From the NCBI RefSeq assembly GCF_001713375.1, contig NZ_CP016449.1, positions 3,949,501-4,013,500 on the forward strand: a DNA stretch of 64,000 nt. The letters are read 5' to 3'. Source of the stretch: Hydrogenophaga sp. RAC07 (GTDB lineage Bacteria; Pseudomonadota; Gammaproteobacteria; Burkholderiales; Burkholderiaceae_C). Positions within the stretch are counted from its first letter, which is position 1, and every line of letters begins with the position of its first letter. The notes beneath the pieces are model-generated. The model had not been told where the DNA came from and searched no databases. It was given only the letters and a program-made list of their open reading frames with translations. Shown here piece by piece: positions 53,750 to 63,231 of the stretch. The position numbers and the translations under genes are program-made.

Positions 53750-54144
53750 CGGCTCGCTCGCTCACCAGTGAATGCTCGAACGGTCAAGAAGATGCTAGGC
53801 GCGGCATGGAGGGTTGCGCGAAATCTCCTTGCAACGGCTGTGGGCGTTCAAAATGAAAGGCAGCAACCGCCCGATGAACGGATGGCGCCGCCGCATCGGA
53901 TTTGCGGTCCATGACACCGATCGCCAGTCGCTCCCTGCTGGCATCCCATTCTCAGGACCTTCCGCAGATGCTCGCAATGCTCACATGATCATCCGATCCG
54001 CAAAGCAGGGGCTGCCGGGACCCGGGTGTTCTGCAATGCAGATTGCGTCTGACCCGGACAATTGACTGGTTTTATGGCCCTTCAATCACAGATCGGGATG
54101 CTTCACCGTCGAGCAAAATCATAAAAAATCTGGTGGAGATGGAT
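53750..54144. other. Divergent intergenic region
   Basis: No gene supported. It lies between the CHASE remnant and the binding-protein gene and should hold the promoter of the binding-protein/kinase operon; the AT-rich run at about 54115-54128 precedes the GGTGGAG ribosome site. Confidence 0.45.
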
Positions 54145-55119
54145 ATGGCATGTCGTCGTTGGGCTCACAGGTGGTTGCTACTGACGGCGCCACTCCTGCT
54201 CCTGTGCTGGGCCGCGCCAATCGGCGCCCAGCCGCTACGTATAGCGGTGGCTCAATTGCCCTATTTTTCGCCTGCCCTCGTTGCCAGTTGGCAGGGTTTC
54301 TTCGCCGCCGAAGGTCTGGCGGTGGAAATCGTCCCTTGTGTCAACGGACGGCGTTGCCTGAAACACCTGACCGACAAAGAGGTGGACGTCGCTACCGTGG
54401 CAGACACGCCCATCGTGACAGCGGTGCATGAGGGCCTGCCCTTCCATATCCTGGGCACGATGACCACGTCTCGCGACAACAGCTTTGTCGCGCGTGCAGA
54501 CCGGGGAATTGCATCGCCTGCCGACCTGCGAGGCAAGCGCATCGGCTTTGTGCGGGGCACCACCGGTCACTATTTCACCGACACCTTCCTCACCTTCCAT
54601 GGCATTGGCCTGAATCAGGTCACCCTGGTTGAACTGGATGCGGCCCGGGCGCCGCAGCAAGTGGCCTCTGGTGAGGTCGATGCTGCTGGTCTGTACCAGC
54701 CTCATGGCCCGGCGGCGATGCGGCTGCTGGGGGACAAGGGCCTGGTGTTGCCAGCACCGCGGCTGTACACGGTGACCATGAATCTCGTGGCCAAACCCGG
54801 TCTGAGCGATGCCGACGCCACCAAGCTGCTGCGTGCGTTGCAGCGCGCCACAACCTATATTCGCGCGGACTCGGCACGCGCGCAGGCGCAGGTGGCCAGC
54901 AAGCTCCAACTGGACCCCGAGGTGCTCAGCCAGGCCTGGGAGCTGCTGAGCTTTCGCCTGTCGCTGGGACAGTCGCTGCTGACCACGCTGGAGGCCGAGT
55001 CTCGCTGGATGCGCCGCACTGAGCAGGTGCAGGGCAACGGCACGCCCGATTTCCTGGCGCGCATGCGCCCGGGTCCACTGCGCGCACTGGACCCGACAGC
55101 CGTGACGCTGGTGGATTGA
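54145..55119 (+). CDS. NMT1/SsuA-type periplasmic substrate-binding protein
   Basis: A 324-residue exported binding protein: signal peptide (RWLLLTAPLLLLCWAAPIGAQP), then LRIAVAQLPYFSPALVASWQGFFAAEGLAVEIVPC, DVATVADTPIVTAVHEG, RGKRIGFVRGTTGHYFTDTFL and a type II lobe with LVELDAARAPQQVASGEVDAAG. This is the fold of nitrate/sulfonate/taurine binding proteins. No permease or ATPase genes are near. The kinase gene starts nine bases later, so the protein probably senses a ligand for that kinase. ATG at 54145 follows GGAG by six bases; one at 54139 is too close. Confidence 0.87.
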   Translation: MACRRWAHRWLLLTAPLLLLCWAAPIGAQPLRIAVAQLPYFSPALVASWQGFFAAEGLAVEIVPCVNGRRCLKHLTDKEVDVATVADTPIVTAVHEGLPFHILGTMTTSRDNSFVARADRGIASPADLRGKRIGFVRGTTGHYFTDTFLTFHGIGLNQVTLVELDAARAPQQVASGEVDAAGLYQPHGPAAMRLLGDKGLVLPAPRLYTVTMNLVAKPGLSDADATKLLRALQRATTYIRADSARAQAQVASKLQLDPEVLSQAWELLSFRLSLGQSLLTTLEAESRWMRRTEQVQGNGTPDFLARMRPGPLRALDPTAVTLVD

Positions 55120-55128
55120 AGGCTGCCC

Positions 55129-58100
55129 ATGCTGCGCTGGATGATCATCATCTACCTGGCCTTCACCATGGGCGTGGGTGCCCTGAAGTTGGTGCTGCAG
55201 ACCGGCAGCGCGGAGCGTGTGGCGCAGCTGGAAGTCCAGCAACAGGCTACGCGAAGGGCCACGCACGACGCCAATGCACTGCTGGTGCTGACCCACGAAT
55301 ACATGTTGCGCGGCACGGAGCGAGCGGCCAGCCAGTGGCAGATTGCGCACCGCGCACTGACCCAGGCCGTGGCCCAGGCCATACCGCTTGGGTCCAGCGA
55401 CGAAGATTTCGACGAGTTGCGAGACACCACGGCCAACCTGACAGCCATCTTCGGCAGCCTGCGTCGGGATGTGCCCGACCTGGCGCCGGAACTGGCTGGC
55501 GAGCGCCGCGCGATGCTGGTGGATCAGATCCTGTCCGAGACCCGGCTTGTCAGCGATCTGGCCTACCGGCGCGATGGCACCTTGTTCGAGCAAGTGCAGG
55601 CGGAAACCGCAAACCTGCGCCAACGTGACGGTCTGCTGAACTGGCTGTGGCTGGCTTCATCGCTTTTCCTGGCCTGGTTGCTGGTGGTGCGCGTGCTGCG
55701 CCCGGTGGCGATGTTGCAGGCTGCGGCGCAGTCGGTGCAGGCCGGCGACATGCAGGCCCGCTGCAACTACGAGAGCCGCGACGAGCTGGGTCAGGCGGCG
55801 GCCAGCTTCAACGCCATGACCGACACCCTGGCGCATGCCAATGAGCGCGTGGCGCTGGCTGTGGACAGTGCGGCCATGGGCGTGTGGGAGTACGACCTGC
55901 AAGCCGGCACCTTGCTCTGGGACGACCAGATGTTTGCTCTGTACGGACGGCGCCGCACCACTGATGCCGAGCCCTATTCACTGTGGAGCAGCAGCCTGCA
56001 TCCCGAAGACCGTGCACTCAGTGAACAAGCGTTGCGGGATGCCATCAAAGGCCAGAAACGGTTCGACACCCAGTTCCGCATTCTGCTGCCCGATGGCAGC
56101 GTGCGACACCTCAAGGCCGCCGCGCACGTGGTGCGTGATGCCACAGGCACTGCCCTGCGCATGATCGGCGTCAACACCGACATCACCGATCAGGTCACCA
56201 CCGCAGCCGCACTGCAGGAGCAGACGGCGTTGCTGCGGCGCGTCGGCCAATTGGCGTCAATTGGCGGGTGGCGCCTCGAGCTGAGCACGGGCAAGCTCTA
56301 TTGGGACGAGCAGACCAGGCGCATCCATGAGATGCCGACAGACTTTGTGCCAAACCTTGCCACTGCCATCAACTTCTACGTGCCCGAACACCGGGACATG
56401 ATCTCCAGCGCCGTGCAGCACGCTGTCGAAACCGGCGAGGGCTGGGATCTGGAGTTGCGCCTGGCAAACCCCACCGGCCGCGACATCTGGGTGCGCTCCT
56501 TGGGCGAAGTGGAATATGTCAACGGACAAGTCGCTTGCCTTGTCGGCGCCTTTCAGGACATCACCGAGCGGCAGCAGGCTGCGCAGGCGTTGCAGGATGC
56601 GAAAGCAGCGGCCGAGGCGGCCAGTGCGGCCAAGAGCGCATTCCTGGCCAACATGAGCCACGAGATCCGAACGCCATTGAATGCTGTGCTGGGCATGCAC
56701 AGGATGTTGCAGGACACCGATCTCAAGCCCAACCAGAGCGACCTGCTCGCCAAGGCCAACCATGCAGGACATGCGCTGATGGACATCATCAACGACGTGC
56801 TGGACCTGGCCAAGATCGAGGCGGGAGAACTGTCGATGCAAGCGCGGCCATTCCAGCCCAGGCAGTTGTTCGAAGAGCTGATGGACATTCATGGTGTCGT
56901 GGCACAGGCCAAGGGCTTGAAACTGAAGTTGCAAACTGCTGCAGATTTGCCCTTGTGGGTGGTCGGGGACCGCTTTCGCCTGCGACAGATACTCAGCAAC
57001 CTGTTGGGCAATGCGATCAAGTTCACGTCGAATGGCGCGGTGACCTTGTCGACGCGGGTGCGACGGGATGCCTCTCGACCATGGGTCGAGCTTGTGGTTC
57101 AGGACAGCGGTGTGGGCATTTCTCCGGAAGCGATGGTCCGCCTGTTCGCCCCCTTTGTGCAGGCCGATGAGAGCACCACAAGGCAGTTTGGAGGAACCGG
57201 GCTGGGGCTGTCCATCGTTCGCAACCTGGCGCGGATGATGGGCGGTGATGCCCAGGTCAGCAGCACGCTCGGGATGGGCAGCGAATTCCTGATTACCGTG
57301 CCGCTGGTCGAAGCGGACACACACATGGTCGCTCAGGTCACTCGGGCAAACCGACCGATCGAAGTGGCCTTGATGTGCGCAGACGAGGGCATCTGTCTCG
57401 ACCTGAGACAACGCCTCGCTGCACTGGGTTGGTCATGCTTCAGACCTGTGGAAGCAGAGACAGGTGAGCCGGATGTGCTTCTGATGGACGCTGCCCTGGG
57501 TGCCGAAGGAACTGTGAAGCTGCGCGAGATGGTGATTGCTTCGAACGCGCAGGGTCATGATCTGCCCGTCATCTTGCTCGGAGATTTGCAGGAACTGGAG
57601 GTGATGGAGACCTTGGCGCTGCCTCTGCACAGGGTGGTTCGAAAGCCGGCCGATATGTCCGGGATCTTCAATTCGGTGGTCGAGGTTCTGGCGCTGGGCG
57701 AAGATTCTCAGGACCGCATGATTGGAGCCACCCGCGCAATCGAGGGCGGTATCCGTTGGCTGCAGGGGGCGCACATCCTGGTGGTCGATGACAGCGAAAT
57801 CAACCTGGAGATTGCCGTGGCACTGCTCCGGCACCAAGGTGCCACATGCCACACCTGTGCCAACGGCCAGGAAGCGGCCGATTGGCTGATGCTTCATCCC
57901 GACGAAGTGGATGCCGTGCTCATGGACGTGCAGATGCCGGTGCTCGACGGTCTGGAAGCAGCCCGACTCATCAAATCGCATGCAGCACTCAAAAGCCTGC
58001 CGGTGATTGCCCTCACCGCAGGTGCACTCGACAGTGAACGGCTCAAGGCGAAAGCGGCCGGCATGGACGATTTCCTCACCAAGCCGTTGGCGCCTCTGGA

Positions 58101-58872
58101 GGTGGTGAAGCTGTTGCGCAGCAGGATCGGGCAGTACAGGGGCTCGGCACCACAAGTGGTACTGAGCCGGTCCGATGAAGGAGCCGTCGCTCTGGATCCA
58201 CCAGCGTCGCAACCCTGGCCTGAGATTCCGGGCATCGACACGAAGTTGGCCATGGCGTACTCGAGCAACAGTGTTGTGCTCTTCAACAGACTGCTCACGC
58301 TGGTGCAGAAGAACTACTCGGCCTGGGGGGTGACCTGGCTTGAACTGGCGCAACAGCAGGGCGCCGGTATCAAGGACGATCTGAGCGCCAGCCTGCACAA
58401 GTTGCGCGGCAGCGCAGGGACGTTGGGCGCTACCGAACTGGCTGCCGTGGCCAAGCATGCAGAAGGCGCCATTCTCGGTGGATCTGTCCCGCCCCTGGAC
58501 GTTGTACAGCAGGTGGCCAAGGTCCTTGACGACCTGTTGGCTCAGGTCGAAGTTCACATGGCCATGGCGATGCCGAAGGAGACGGCGGTGTTGGGTGCTG
58601 GTCCCTTGACCCAAGCTGGCCGGGACAAGCTCACCACGCTTGCCGAGCGCTTGTCCGAGGGTGACTTTGATGCCATTGATCTTGGCCTGTCGCTGCGGCT
58701 GGAGTTGGTCAGCCTGCTGGGACAGGAAGACGCCGAGGGACTTCTCCAACAAATTGATGACCTCGACTTCACTGCCGCCAACGCACTTCTCAGCAGCAGG
58801 CTGAAGCAACCTGACTTGGCTGCATCGCTGGATCAAACCAGCACAGGGAGTCCACATGTTGACCATGCATGA
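55129..58872 (+). CDS. Hybrid sensor histidine kinase with phosphorelay domains
   Basis: A 1,247-residue membrane kinase. Order: TM helix (~4-20); periplasmic sensor (~20-165); TM helix (~172-190); HAMP; two PAS domains (~245-485, [14 protein letters not shown] and [14 protein letters not shown]); kinase dimerisation with His511 in [11 protein letters not shown]; ATPase domain ([18 protein letters not shown]); a degenerate receiver (~742-860) lacking the acidic pair; a full receiver (Asp887/888, phospho-Asp933 in [11 protein letters not shown]); and an HPt domain with His1090 in [13 protein letters not shown] full internal relay is thus present, but no intact response regulator lies nearby. 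Co-transcribed with the binding protein. Confidence 0.93.
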   Translation: MLRWMIIIYLAFTMGVGALKLVLQTGSAERVAQLEVQQQATRRATHDANALLVLTHEYMLRGTERAASQWQIAHRALTQAVAQAIPLGSSDEDFDELRDTTANLTAIFGSLRRDVPDLAPELAGERRAMLVDQILSETRLVSDLAYRRDGTLFEQVQAETANLRQRDGLLNWLWLASSLFLAWLLVVRVLRPVAMLQAAAQSVQAGDMQARCNYESRDELGQAAASFNAMTDTLAHANERVALAVDSAAMGVWEYDLQAGTLLWDDQMFALYGRRRTTDAEPYSLWSSSLHPEDRALSEQALRDAIKGQKRFDTQFRILLPDGSVRHLKAAAHVVRDATGTALRMIGVNTDITDQVTTAAALQEQTALLRRVGQLASIGGWRLELSTGKLYWDEQTRRIHEMPTDFVPNLATAINFYVPEHRDMISSAVQHAVETGEGWDLELRLANPTGRDIWVRSLGEVEYVNGQVACLVGAFQDITERQQAAQALQDAKAAAEAASAAKSAFLANMSHEIRTPLNAVLGMHRMLQDTDLKPNQSDLLAKANHAGHALMDIINDVLDLAKIEAGELSMQARPFQPRQLFEELMDIHGVVAQAKGLKLKLQTAADLPLWVVGDRFRLRQILSNLLGNAIKFTSNGAVTLSTRVRRDASRPWVELVVQDSGVGISPEAMVRLFAPFVQADESTTRQFGGTGLGLSIVRNLARMMGGDAQVSSTLGMGSEFLITVPLVEADTHMVAQVTRANRPIEVALMCADEGICLDLRQRLAALGWSCFRPVEAETGEPDVLLMDAALGAEGTVKLREMVIASNAQGHDLPVILLGDLQELEVMETLALPLHRVVRKPADMSGIFNSVVEVLALGEDSQDRMIGATRAIEGGIRWLQGAHILVVDDSEINLEIAVALLRHQGATCHTCANGQEAADWLMLHPDEVDAVLMDVQMPVLDGLEAARLIKSHAALKSLPVIALTAGALDSERLKAKAAGMDDFLTKPLAPLEVVKLLRSRIGQYRGSAPQVVLSRSDEGAVALDPPASQPWPEIPGIDTKLAMAYSSNSVVLFNRLLTLVQKNYSAWGVTWLELAQQQGAGIKDDLSASLHKLRGSAGTLGATELAAVAKHAEGAILGGSVPPLDVVQQVAKVLDDLLAQVEVHMAMAMPKETAVLGAGPLTQAGRDKLTTLAERLSEGDFDAIDLGLSLRLELVSLLGQEDAEGLLQQIDDLDFTAANALLSSRLKQPDLAASLDQTSTGSPHVDHA

Positions 58873-58911
58873 CAACGTTGAGACATCCAGATTGACCGGT
58901 GCTGTGGTCGG

Positions 58912-59043
58912 TTGCTTCTGGTGAAGGACGACGATGTGCAGCTTGAGGGCGTGGCGCAATGGCGTCGCGATGATGGACTGATCGTGGATGAATGCTCGAA
59001 CGAGGAGCAAGCGGTGGCAACCGACGGCCTGCAACGCAGTTGA
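58912..59043 (+). pseudogene. Stub of an OmpR-type response regulator
   Basis: A 43-codon frame reading LLLVKDDDVQLEGVAQWRRD then DGLIVDECSNEEQAVATDG before TGA. It matches the first 40 residues of a QseB/OmpR-type receiver (LLVEDDxxLxxG...GxxVD...AxxxxATD), with the canonical Glu replaced by Lys and no downstream domain. It lies right after the hybrid kinase on the same strand, so it may be what is left of its partner regulator. The assignment rests on pattern only. Confidence 0.45.
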
Positions 59044-59252
59044 CGGCACCCCACTCGATAGCCGTCGTTGTTGCCTCAACGCTGCCGGTTGAGCAAATGA
59101 CGGCCTCGTGTCAGGGAGCGTGAACCCAGCTCGTGACCACGACCGACGGCTATCGCTGCACTGCAGCCCTCGAAGCGATCAACCTCCGATTTGGCGCACG
59201 CAGCGTTCGCGCTGGAACCACCGCAAGCCGAGACTGTGAAGCGCAAGCGTCT
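59044..59252. other. Gene-free right border of the inserted region
   Basis: No gene seen between the response-regulator stub and the fabG stop. It is the junction between accessory DNA and the right half of the pigment cluster. No attachment repeat matching the left border was found by eye. Confidence 0.45.
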
Positions 59253-59972
59253 TCAAGCCATTCCGCCGTTGATGGAGATGACCTGCCCACTCACATAAGC
59301 CGCCTTGTCCGACGCCAGAAACGCCACCAGCTCGGCCACCTCGTCCACCCGCCCCGCGCGCTGCATCGGCACCAGGCGTTTGATGGCCTCGGCGTCGAAG
59401 GCGCCTTCGATCATGTCGGTTTCGATGATGCCGGGCGCGACGGCATTGACGGTGATGCCGCGGCTGGCGAGTTCCAGGGCGAGGGATTTGCTGGCGGCGT
59501 GCAGCGCGCCCTTGGCGGCCGCGTAGTTCACCTGGCCGCGGTTGCCCATGACACCGGCGATGGACGAGATGGAGATGATGCGGCCCCAGCGTTTGCGGAT
59601 CATCGGCATGGTGAGCGGCTGCGTCACGTTGTAGAAGCCGTTGAGCGAGACGTCGACAACCCGGTCCCACTGCTCGCCGCTCATGCCGGGGAACACGGCG
59701 TCGTCGTGGATGCCTGCGTTGTTCACGAGGATCTGCACGGCACCCACCTCGGTCAACGCGGCGAGCGCGGCGGCGGTGGCGGCGCGGTCGGTCACGTCGA
59801 ACGCCACGGCTTCGGCGCTGCCGCCGGCTTCGCAGATGGCTTGTGCGGTGGCCTGGGCCTTGTCGATGGCGCGATGGGCGTGAACGATGACGTGGTGGCC
59901 GTCAGCGGCCAGGCGCTGGCAGATCGCCGCACCGATGCCGCCGCTGCCGCCGGTGACGAGGGCTCGTTTCAT
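59253..59972 (-). CDS. fabG: 3-Oxoacyl-ACP reductase (FabG-like) of the aryl-polyene cluster
   Basis: A 239-residue classical SDR: cofactor loop ALVTGGSGGIGAAICQ, LVNNAGI, ISISSIAG with the active-site Ser, and NYAAAKGALHAASKSLALELA with the Tyr-x3-Lys pair; it ends YVSGQVISINGGMA like FabG. It should reduce the 3-keto group during polyene chain growth. The ATG at 59972 follows AAGGACATCTC. It is the last gene of the minus-strand pigment operon, 13 bases after the dehydratase gene. Confidence 0.91.
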   Translation of the reverse strand: MKRALVTGGSGGIGAAICQRLAADGHHVIVHAHRAIDKAQATAQAICEAGGSAEAVAFDVTDRAATAAALAALTEVGAVQILVNNAGIHDDAVFPGMSGEQWDRVVDVSLNGFYNVTQPLTMPMIRKRWGRIISISSIAGVMGNRGQVNYAAAKGALHAASKSLALELASRGITVNAVAPGIIETDMIEGAFDAEAIKRLVPMQRAGRVDEVAELVAFLASDKAAYVSGQVISINGGMA

Positions 59973-59985
59973 GAGATGTCCTTGT

Positions 59986-60465
59986 TCAAAGCTGGTCGGC
60001 GTCGAGCACCACGGCCGCGCGCCCCTCGAGCAGGCAGCGTTCACCGTGGTGGAGCGTGAATCGGTAGAGCACGTGGTTCGCGTCGCCCGACAGGCGCTCG
60101 GCGCGCACGCTCAGCGGGCCGGGCAGGTCGTCCAGCCGCTCGGCGTGCAGGGTGACGCTGCGCACGCTGGTGAGGTAACCCTGGCGCGGTGCGGCGTCCG
60201 CGCCGGCCACCAGTGCGCCGTGCACCGCCATGGCCTGCGCCGCGTATTCGATGCCGTTGGATGCGCCCAGGCGCCCGGCGGCGCGCAGCGGGTGCGCCGG
60301 GTCGGTGTGGCTCAGCGCGTGGCAGACGATGTGATCGGCCGACCAGTCGGTGACCGCGTCGAGCAGGCACATACGGCCCTGGTGCGGAATGCGCGCGGCG
60401 ATCCAGGCGCAGTCCCGCTCGGCGTTCACTGGAGTCCCTTCGCCCTGCCCCTGTGCAGCGCTCAT
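59986..60465 (-). CDS. Hotdog-fold 3-hydroxyacyl-ACP dehydratase (ApeP-like)
   Basis: A 159-residue hotdog protein of the aryl-polyene dehydratase group: ARIPHQGRMCLLDAVTDWSADHIVCHA at the start, then ASNGIEYAAQAMAVHGAL, where His and Glu are the expected catalytic pair. It would remove water to form each trans double bond. ATG at 60465 overlaps the preceding gene stop (ATGA), which fixes the start; the longer open frame upstream is a shadow of the ketosynthase-like gene. Confidence 0.86.
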   Translation of the reverse strand: MSAAQGQGEGTPVNAERDCAWIAARIPHQGRMCLLDAVTDWSADHIVCHALSHTDPAHPLRAAGRLGASNGIEYAAQAMAVHGALVAGADAAPRQGYLTSVRSVTLHAERLDDLPGPLSVRAERLSGDANHVLYRFTLHHGERCLLEGRAAVVLDADQL

Positions 60466-61256
60466 GTGGGTTCGATCTGCACGTTCAACTGCAGCCCGGG
60501 CAAGTACTCCAGACACACCTCGCCGGCCCCACCCAGCGCCAGGCGCTCCAGCAGTGGCAACCCGCGCAACGCGGGGATGGCCGCGCGCAAGGCTTCCAGC
60601 GTGGGCTGCTGCAGCGGCCGCGCGGGTGCTGAGGTGGTCTGCACGGTGATGCGCGCGATGGCCTGCGGCGTGCGCACGGGCTCCAGCCGCAGCGCCACGC
60701 CGGCGCAGTCGGACATCGTGCGCTTGGCGAGCAGCGGCTCGGGGTATTCGCTGTCGTAGGCGAGCAGCAGGGTGGCTTGCTGGTCCAGCACCACCTGGCC
60801 CAGCGCGTCGATGAAGCCTGCACCGAAGCTGCCGTCGAACGCACACATGACCTGGCAGGGTGCCATCGATTTGGTGGCGATGCCCCAGTAACCGGCGGGC
60901 GCGTTGTGCACCGAGTTGTGAAAGCGCGTGGGCGAGACGTGGCGGTCGTCGGTGGCGAGCTGTTCGCACAGCGCGTGGCAGTTGTGGCCGTCGGCGCCGG
61001 ACGAGGTGAACACGGTGGCCAGGGTGGACACGTCGGCGCCGGCCGCGGCTTCCAGGCCAATGCCCAGCGTGAGTTTGATGACGCGGCTGGCGCGGCGGCG
61101 CTCGGCCGGCGGCAAGAGGGCGGGTGCGGGCAGCAACGAGGGCGCCGACACCCAGGGCTGTTCGCCACGCAGCACGGCGCGTGCGCCCGGCCAGTCGGGC
61201 AGGCCGGGGGCGATGAGGCCGATGCCGGTGATCCACGCGGTGAGCGGTGCGGTCAT
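60462..61256 (-). CDS. Beta-ketoacyl synthase-like chain-length factor
   Basis: A 264-residue truncated ketosynthase homologue. It keeps the start of the fold (WITGIGLIAPG, SRVIKLTLGIGLEAA, VFTSSGADGHNCHALCEQL) and HNAPAGYWGIATKSMAPCQVMCAFDGSFGAG, but lacks the TACSSS nucleophile motif and both catalytic histidine motifs. It matches the chain-length-factor proteins that pair with the true ketosynthase in aryl-polyene assembly. ATG at 61256 overlaps the ketosynthase stop, consistent with a heterodimer. Confidence 0.84.
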   Translation of the reverse strand: MTAPLTAWITGIGLIAPGLPDWPGARAVLRGEQPWVSAPSLLPAPALLPPAERRRASRVIKLTLGIGLEAAAGADVSTLATVFTSSGADGHNCHALCEQLATDDRHVSPTRFHNSVHNAPAGYWGIATKSMAPCQVMCAFDGSFGAGFIDALGQVVLDQQATLLLAYDSEYPEPLLAKRTMSDCAGVALRLEPVRTPQAIARITVQTTSAPARPLQQPTLEALRAAIPALRGLPLLERLALGGAGEVCLEYLPGLQLNVQIEPT

Positions 61257-62446
61257 GCGGTCAGCTTTCCGAACACCAGGCTGCAATTGCTGCCACCAAA
61301 ACCGAACGAGTTGGTGAGCGTGTGGCGCAGCGTGGCGGGTGCGCCGCGCAGTTGGTAGTTCATGCGCAGCGCGGGGTCGAGCGCGCGGGTGCCGGGGCTG
61401 CCGGGTGTGAGGCCGTCGACCAGCGCGATCGCGCACAACACGGCTTCCACCGCGCCAGCCGCGCCCAGCGTGTGGCCGGTAGCGCCCTTGGTGGACGAAC
61501 ACGGCACGCGCTCGCCGAACACGGCCATCACGGCCTTGCCTTCGGCGCTGTCGTTGGCGGGTGTGGCGGTGCCGTGCAGGTTGATGTAGTCGATGTCGCC
61601 TGCCGCCAGCGAGGCCGAACGCAGCGCGGCCTGCATGGCCATTTGCGCGCCCAGGCCCTCGGGGTGCGGGGCGGACATGTGGTACGCGTCGCTGGACTCG
61701 CCCGCGCCCAGCAGCCACACGGCGTCGGTGGGCGCATGCTCGGCGCGCTCCAGCAACGCATAGGCTGCGCCCTCGCCGATGGAGATGCCGTTGCGCCCCG
61801 CGTCACAAGGCCGGCAGGGGTCGCTGGAGGTGAGTTCGAGCGAGGCGAAGCCGTAAAGCGTGGTGAGGCAGAGCGAGTCGACTCCACCCACCAGGGCGGC
61901 GTCGATGGTGCCCAGTTCGAGCTGGCGCGCGGCAGCCGCGAACACCTTGGCGCTCGACGAGCACGCGGTGGAAATGGTGGCGGCCATGGCAGTGATGCCC
62001 AGGTGTTCGCGCAACAGTTCGGCCAGAGCGTAGGGGTTGTGGGTGGTGGCGTAGTTGAAGGCCTCGGGCAGCGCGCCGGTGGCCGCGTCGCGCTCGCGGT
62101 AGGCCAGCTCGGTCTGCAGGATGCCCGAGGTGCTGGTGCCCATGAACACGCCGACACGGTCCGCACCATGGCGCGCCACGGCGGCGCGCACGCGCTCCTC
62201 AAACCCGTCGGCCCGCAGCGCGAGCAGGGCCAGGCGGTGATTGCGGCACTCGAACGCGGCCAGCGCGGCGGGCAGCGGATGCGCGTCCACCCCGGGCACC
62301 TCGCCCACCCAGGTCGGCAGGTCCACGGTCTCGAAAGCGCAGGGCTGCAGGCCGCTGCGGTCTTCGCGCAGGGCCGTCCGGTGGGCGTCGAGCCCCACAC
62401 CCAGGCAGGTGGTGGCGGTGTAAGCGGAGAGCAGCAGGGGCTTCAC
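61253..62446 (-). CDS. Beta-ketoacyl-ACP synthase of the aryl-polyene cluster
   Basis: A 397-residue FabF/FabB-type condensing enzyme with the complete catalytic set: Cys162 in STACSSS, His291 in LHGTATPAND and His325 in GATGHTLGAAG. It should add malonyl units to the aryl starter. The start is GTG at 62446, overlapping the methyltransferase stop (GTGA); no better ATG is near. It is followed at once by the chain-length-factor-like partner. Confidence 0.92.
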   Translation of the reverse strand: MKPLLLSAYTATTCLGVGLDAHRTALREDRSGLQPCAFETVDLPTWVGEVPGVDAHPLPAALAAFECRNHRLALLALRADGFEERVRAAVARHGADRVGVFMGTSTSGILQTELAYRERDAATGALPEAFNYATTHNPYALAELLREHLGITAMAATISTACSSSAKVFAAAARQLELGTIDAALVGGVDSLCLTTLYGFASLELTSSDPCRPCDAGRNGISIGEGAAYALLERAEHAPTDAVWLLGAGESSDAYHMSAPHPEGLGAQMAMQAALRSASLAAGDIDYINLHGTATPANDSAEGKAVMAVFGERVPCSSTKGATGHTLGAAGAVEAVLCAIALVDGLTPGSPGTRALDPALRMNYQLRGAPATLRHTLTNSFGFGGSNCSLVFGKLTA

Positions 62447-63231
62447 GTCGGGGTGCTCAGAACAGGGTCGGGCATTGTCTCAAATGCTGCCACATCCCCT
62501 GACTTTTCACCGTGCGGCACCCGACACACCAGCATCACGTTGGCAAAGGGTTTGCGCCCGCTCATGGGCTCGGACTCCACCACAAAACCCAGGCGCTGCA
62601 GTTCGGACACCCAGTCGGCCAGCGTGCGGCAGTACAGGCGCGGCAGGCGGTGGCCACGCGTGTACGTCACGAGGCGGTCCACGCCGTTGCAGATGCGGTA
62701 GGTCAGGCCGGCGCCGGCGTCGCCCACGCGGGTGAGAAACACACCACCCGGGGGCAGGGCCTGGCGGATGCGCGCGAGCACGGCACGTTGTTGCTCGTGG
62801 CTGAAGTAGTGCAGCGCGTCCAGGATCAGGATGGCGTCGGGCTGGCCGAAGTCCACCATGTTCATGTCGCCCTGCTCCACCCGCACCACCGGGTGTTGTG
62901 GGCCGAAGGCGCGCGCGGCGCGCTCCACATCGCGCTGCATCAGCTCCACGCCACGCAGTTCCCGCGTCGGCGGTGGTGGCGCCCAGCCGGCGGGCCACTG
63001 GCCTTGCTCGTGCAGCCGGCGCGCGGCAAGCAGCCAGGAGAACAGGCTTCCCTGGCCACAGCCGAGGTCGAGGTAACGGCCGCCTTCGGGCAGCAGGCCA
63101 CGGCGCAGCACCTCGTGAAAGATGGTGTCATGGCCGAGCTTGCCGCGCGCGTAGTGGTAGGCAAAACGGCCGCTAGGCCTGAAGGTCTGGCTGGCCTCGT
63201 TGACCAGTTGGGCAAGGAATGGACGGCTCAT
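62443..63231 (-). CDS. SAM-dependent methyltransferase of the aryl-polyene cluster
   Basis: A 262-residue class I methyltransferase: GRYLDLGCGQGSLFSWLLAA (SAM site), VRVEQGDMNMVDFGQPDAILILDALHYFSHEQQ and LPPGGVFLTRVGD. In other aryl-polyene clusters a methyltransferase O-methylates the aryl ring, giving the methoxy head group; this is the likely role. ATG at 63231 overlaps the deacetylase stop (ATGA). Confidence 0.87.
   Translation of the reverse strand: MSRPFLAQLVNEASQTFRPSGRFAYHYARGKLGHDTIFHEVLRRGLLPEGGRYLDLGCGQGSLFSWLLAARRLHEQGQWPAGWAPPPPTRELRGVELMQRDVERAARAFGPQHPVVRVEQGDMNMVDFGQPDAILILDALHYFSHEQQRAVLARIRQALPPGGVFLTRVGDAGAGLTYRICNGVDRLVTYTRGHRLPRLYCRTLADWVSELQRLGFVVESEPMSGRKPFANVMLVCRVPHGEKSGDVAAFETMPDPVLSTPT

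Noticed and set aside
45394..59252. Integrative element with integrase and attachment sites
   Set aside because: No integrase, tRNA target or matching border repeats were found; the only mobile gene pair is the IS21 element.
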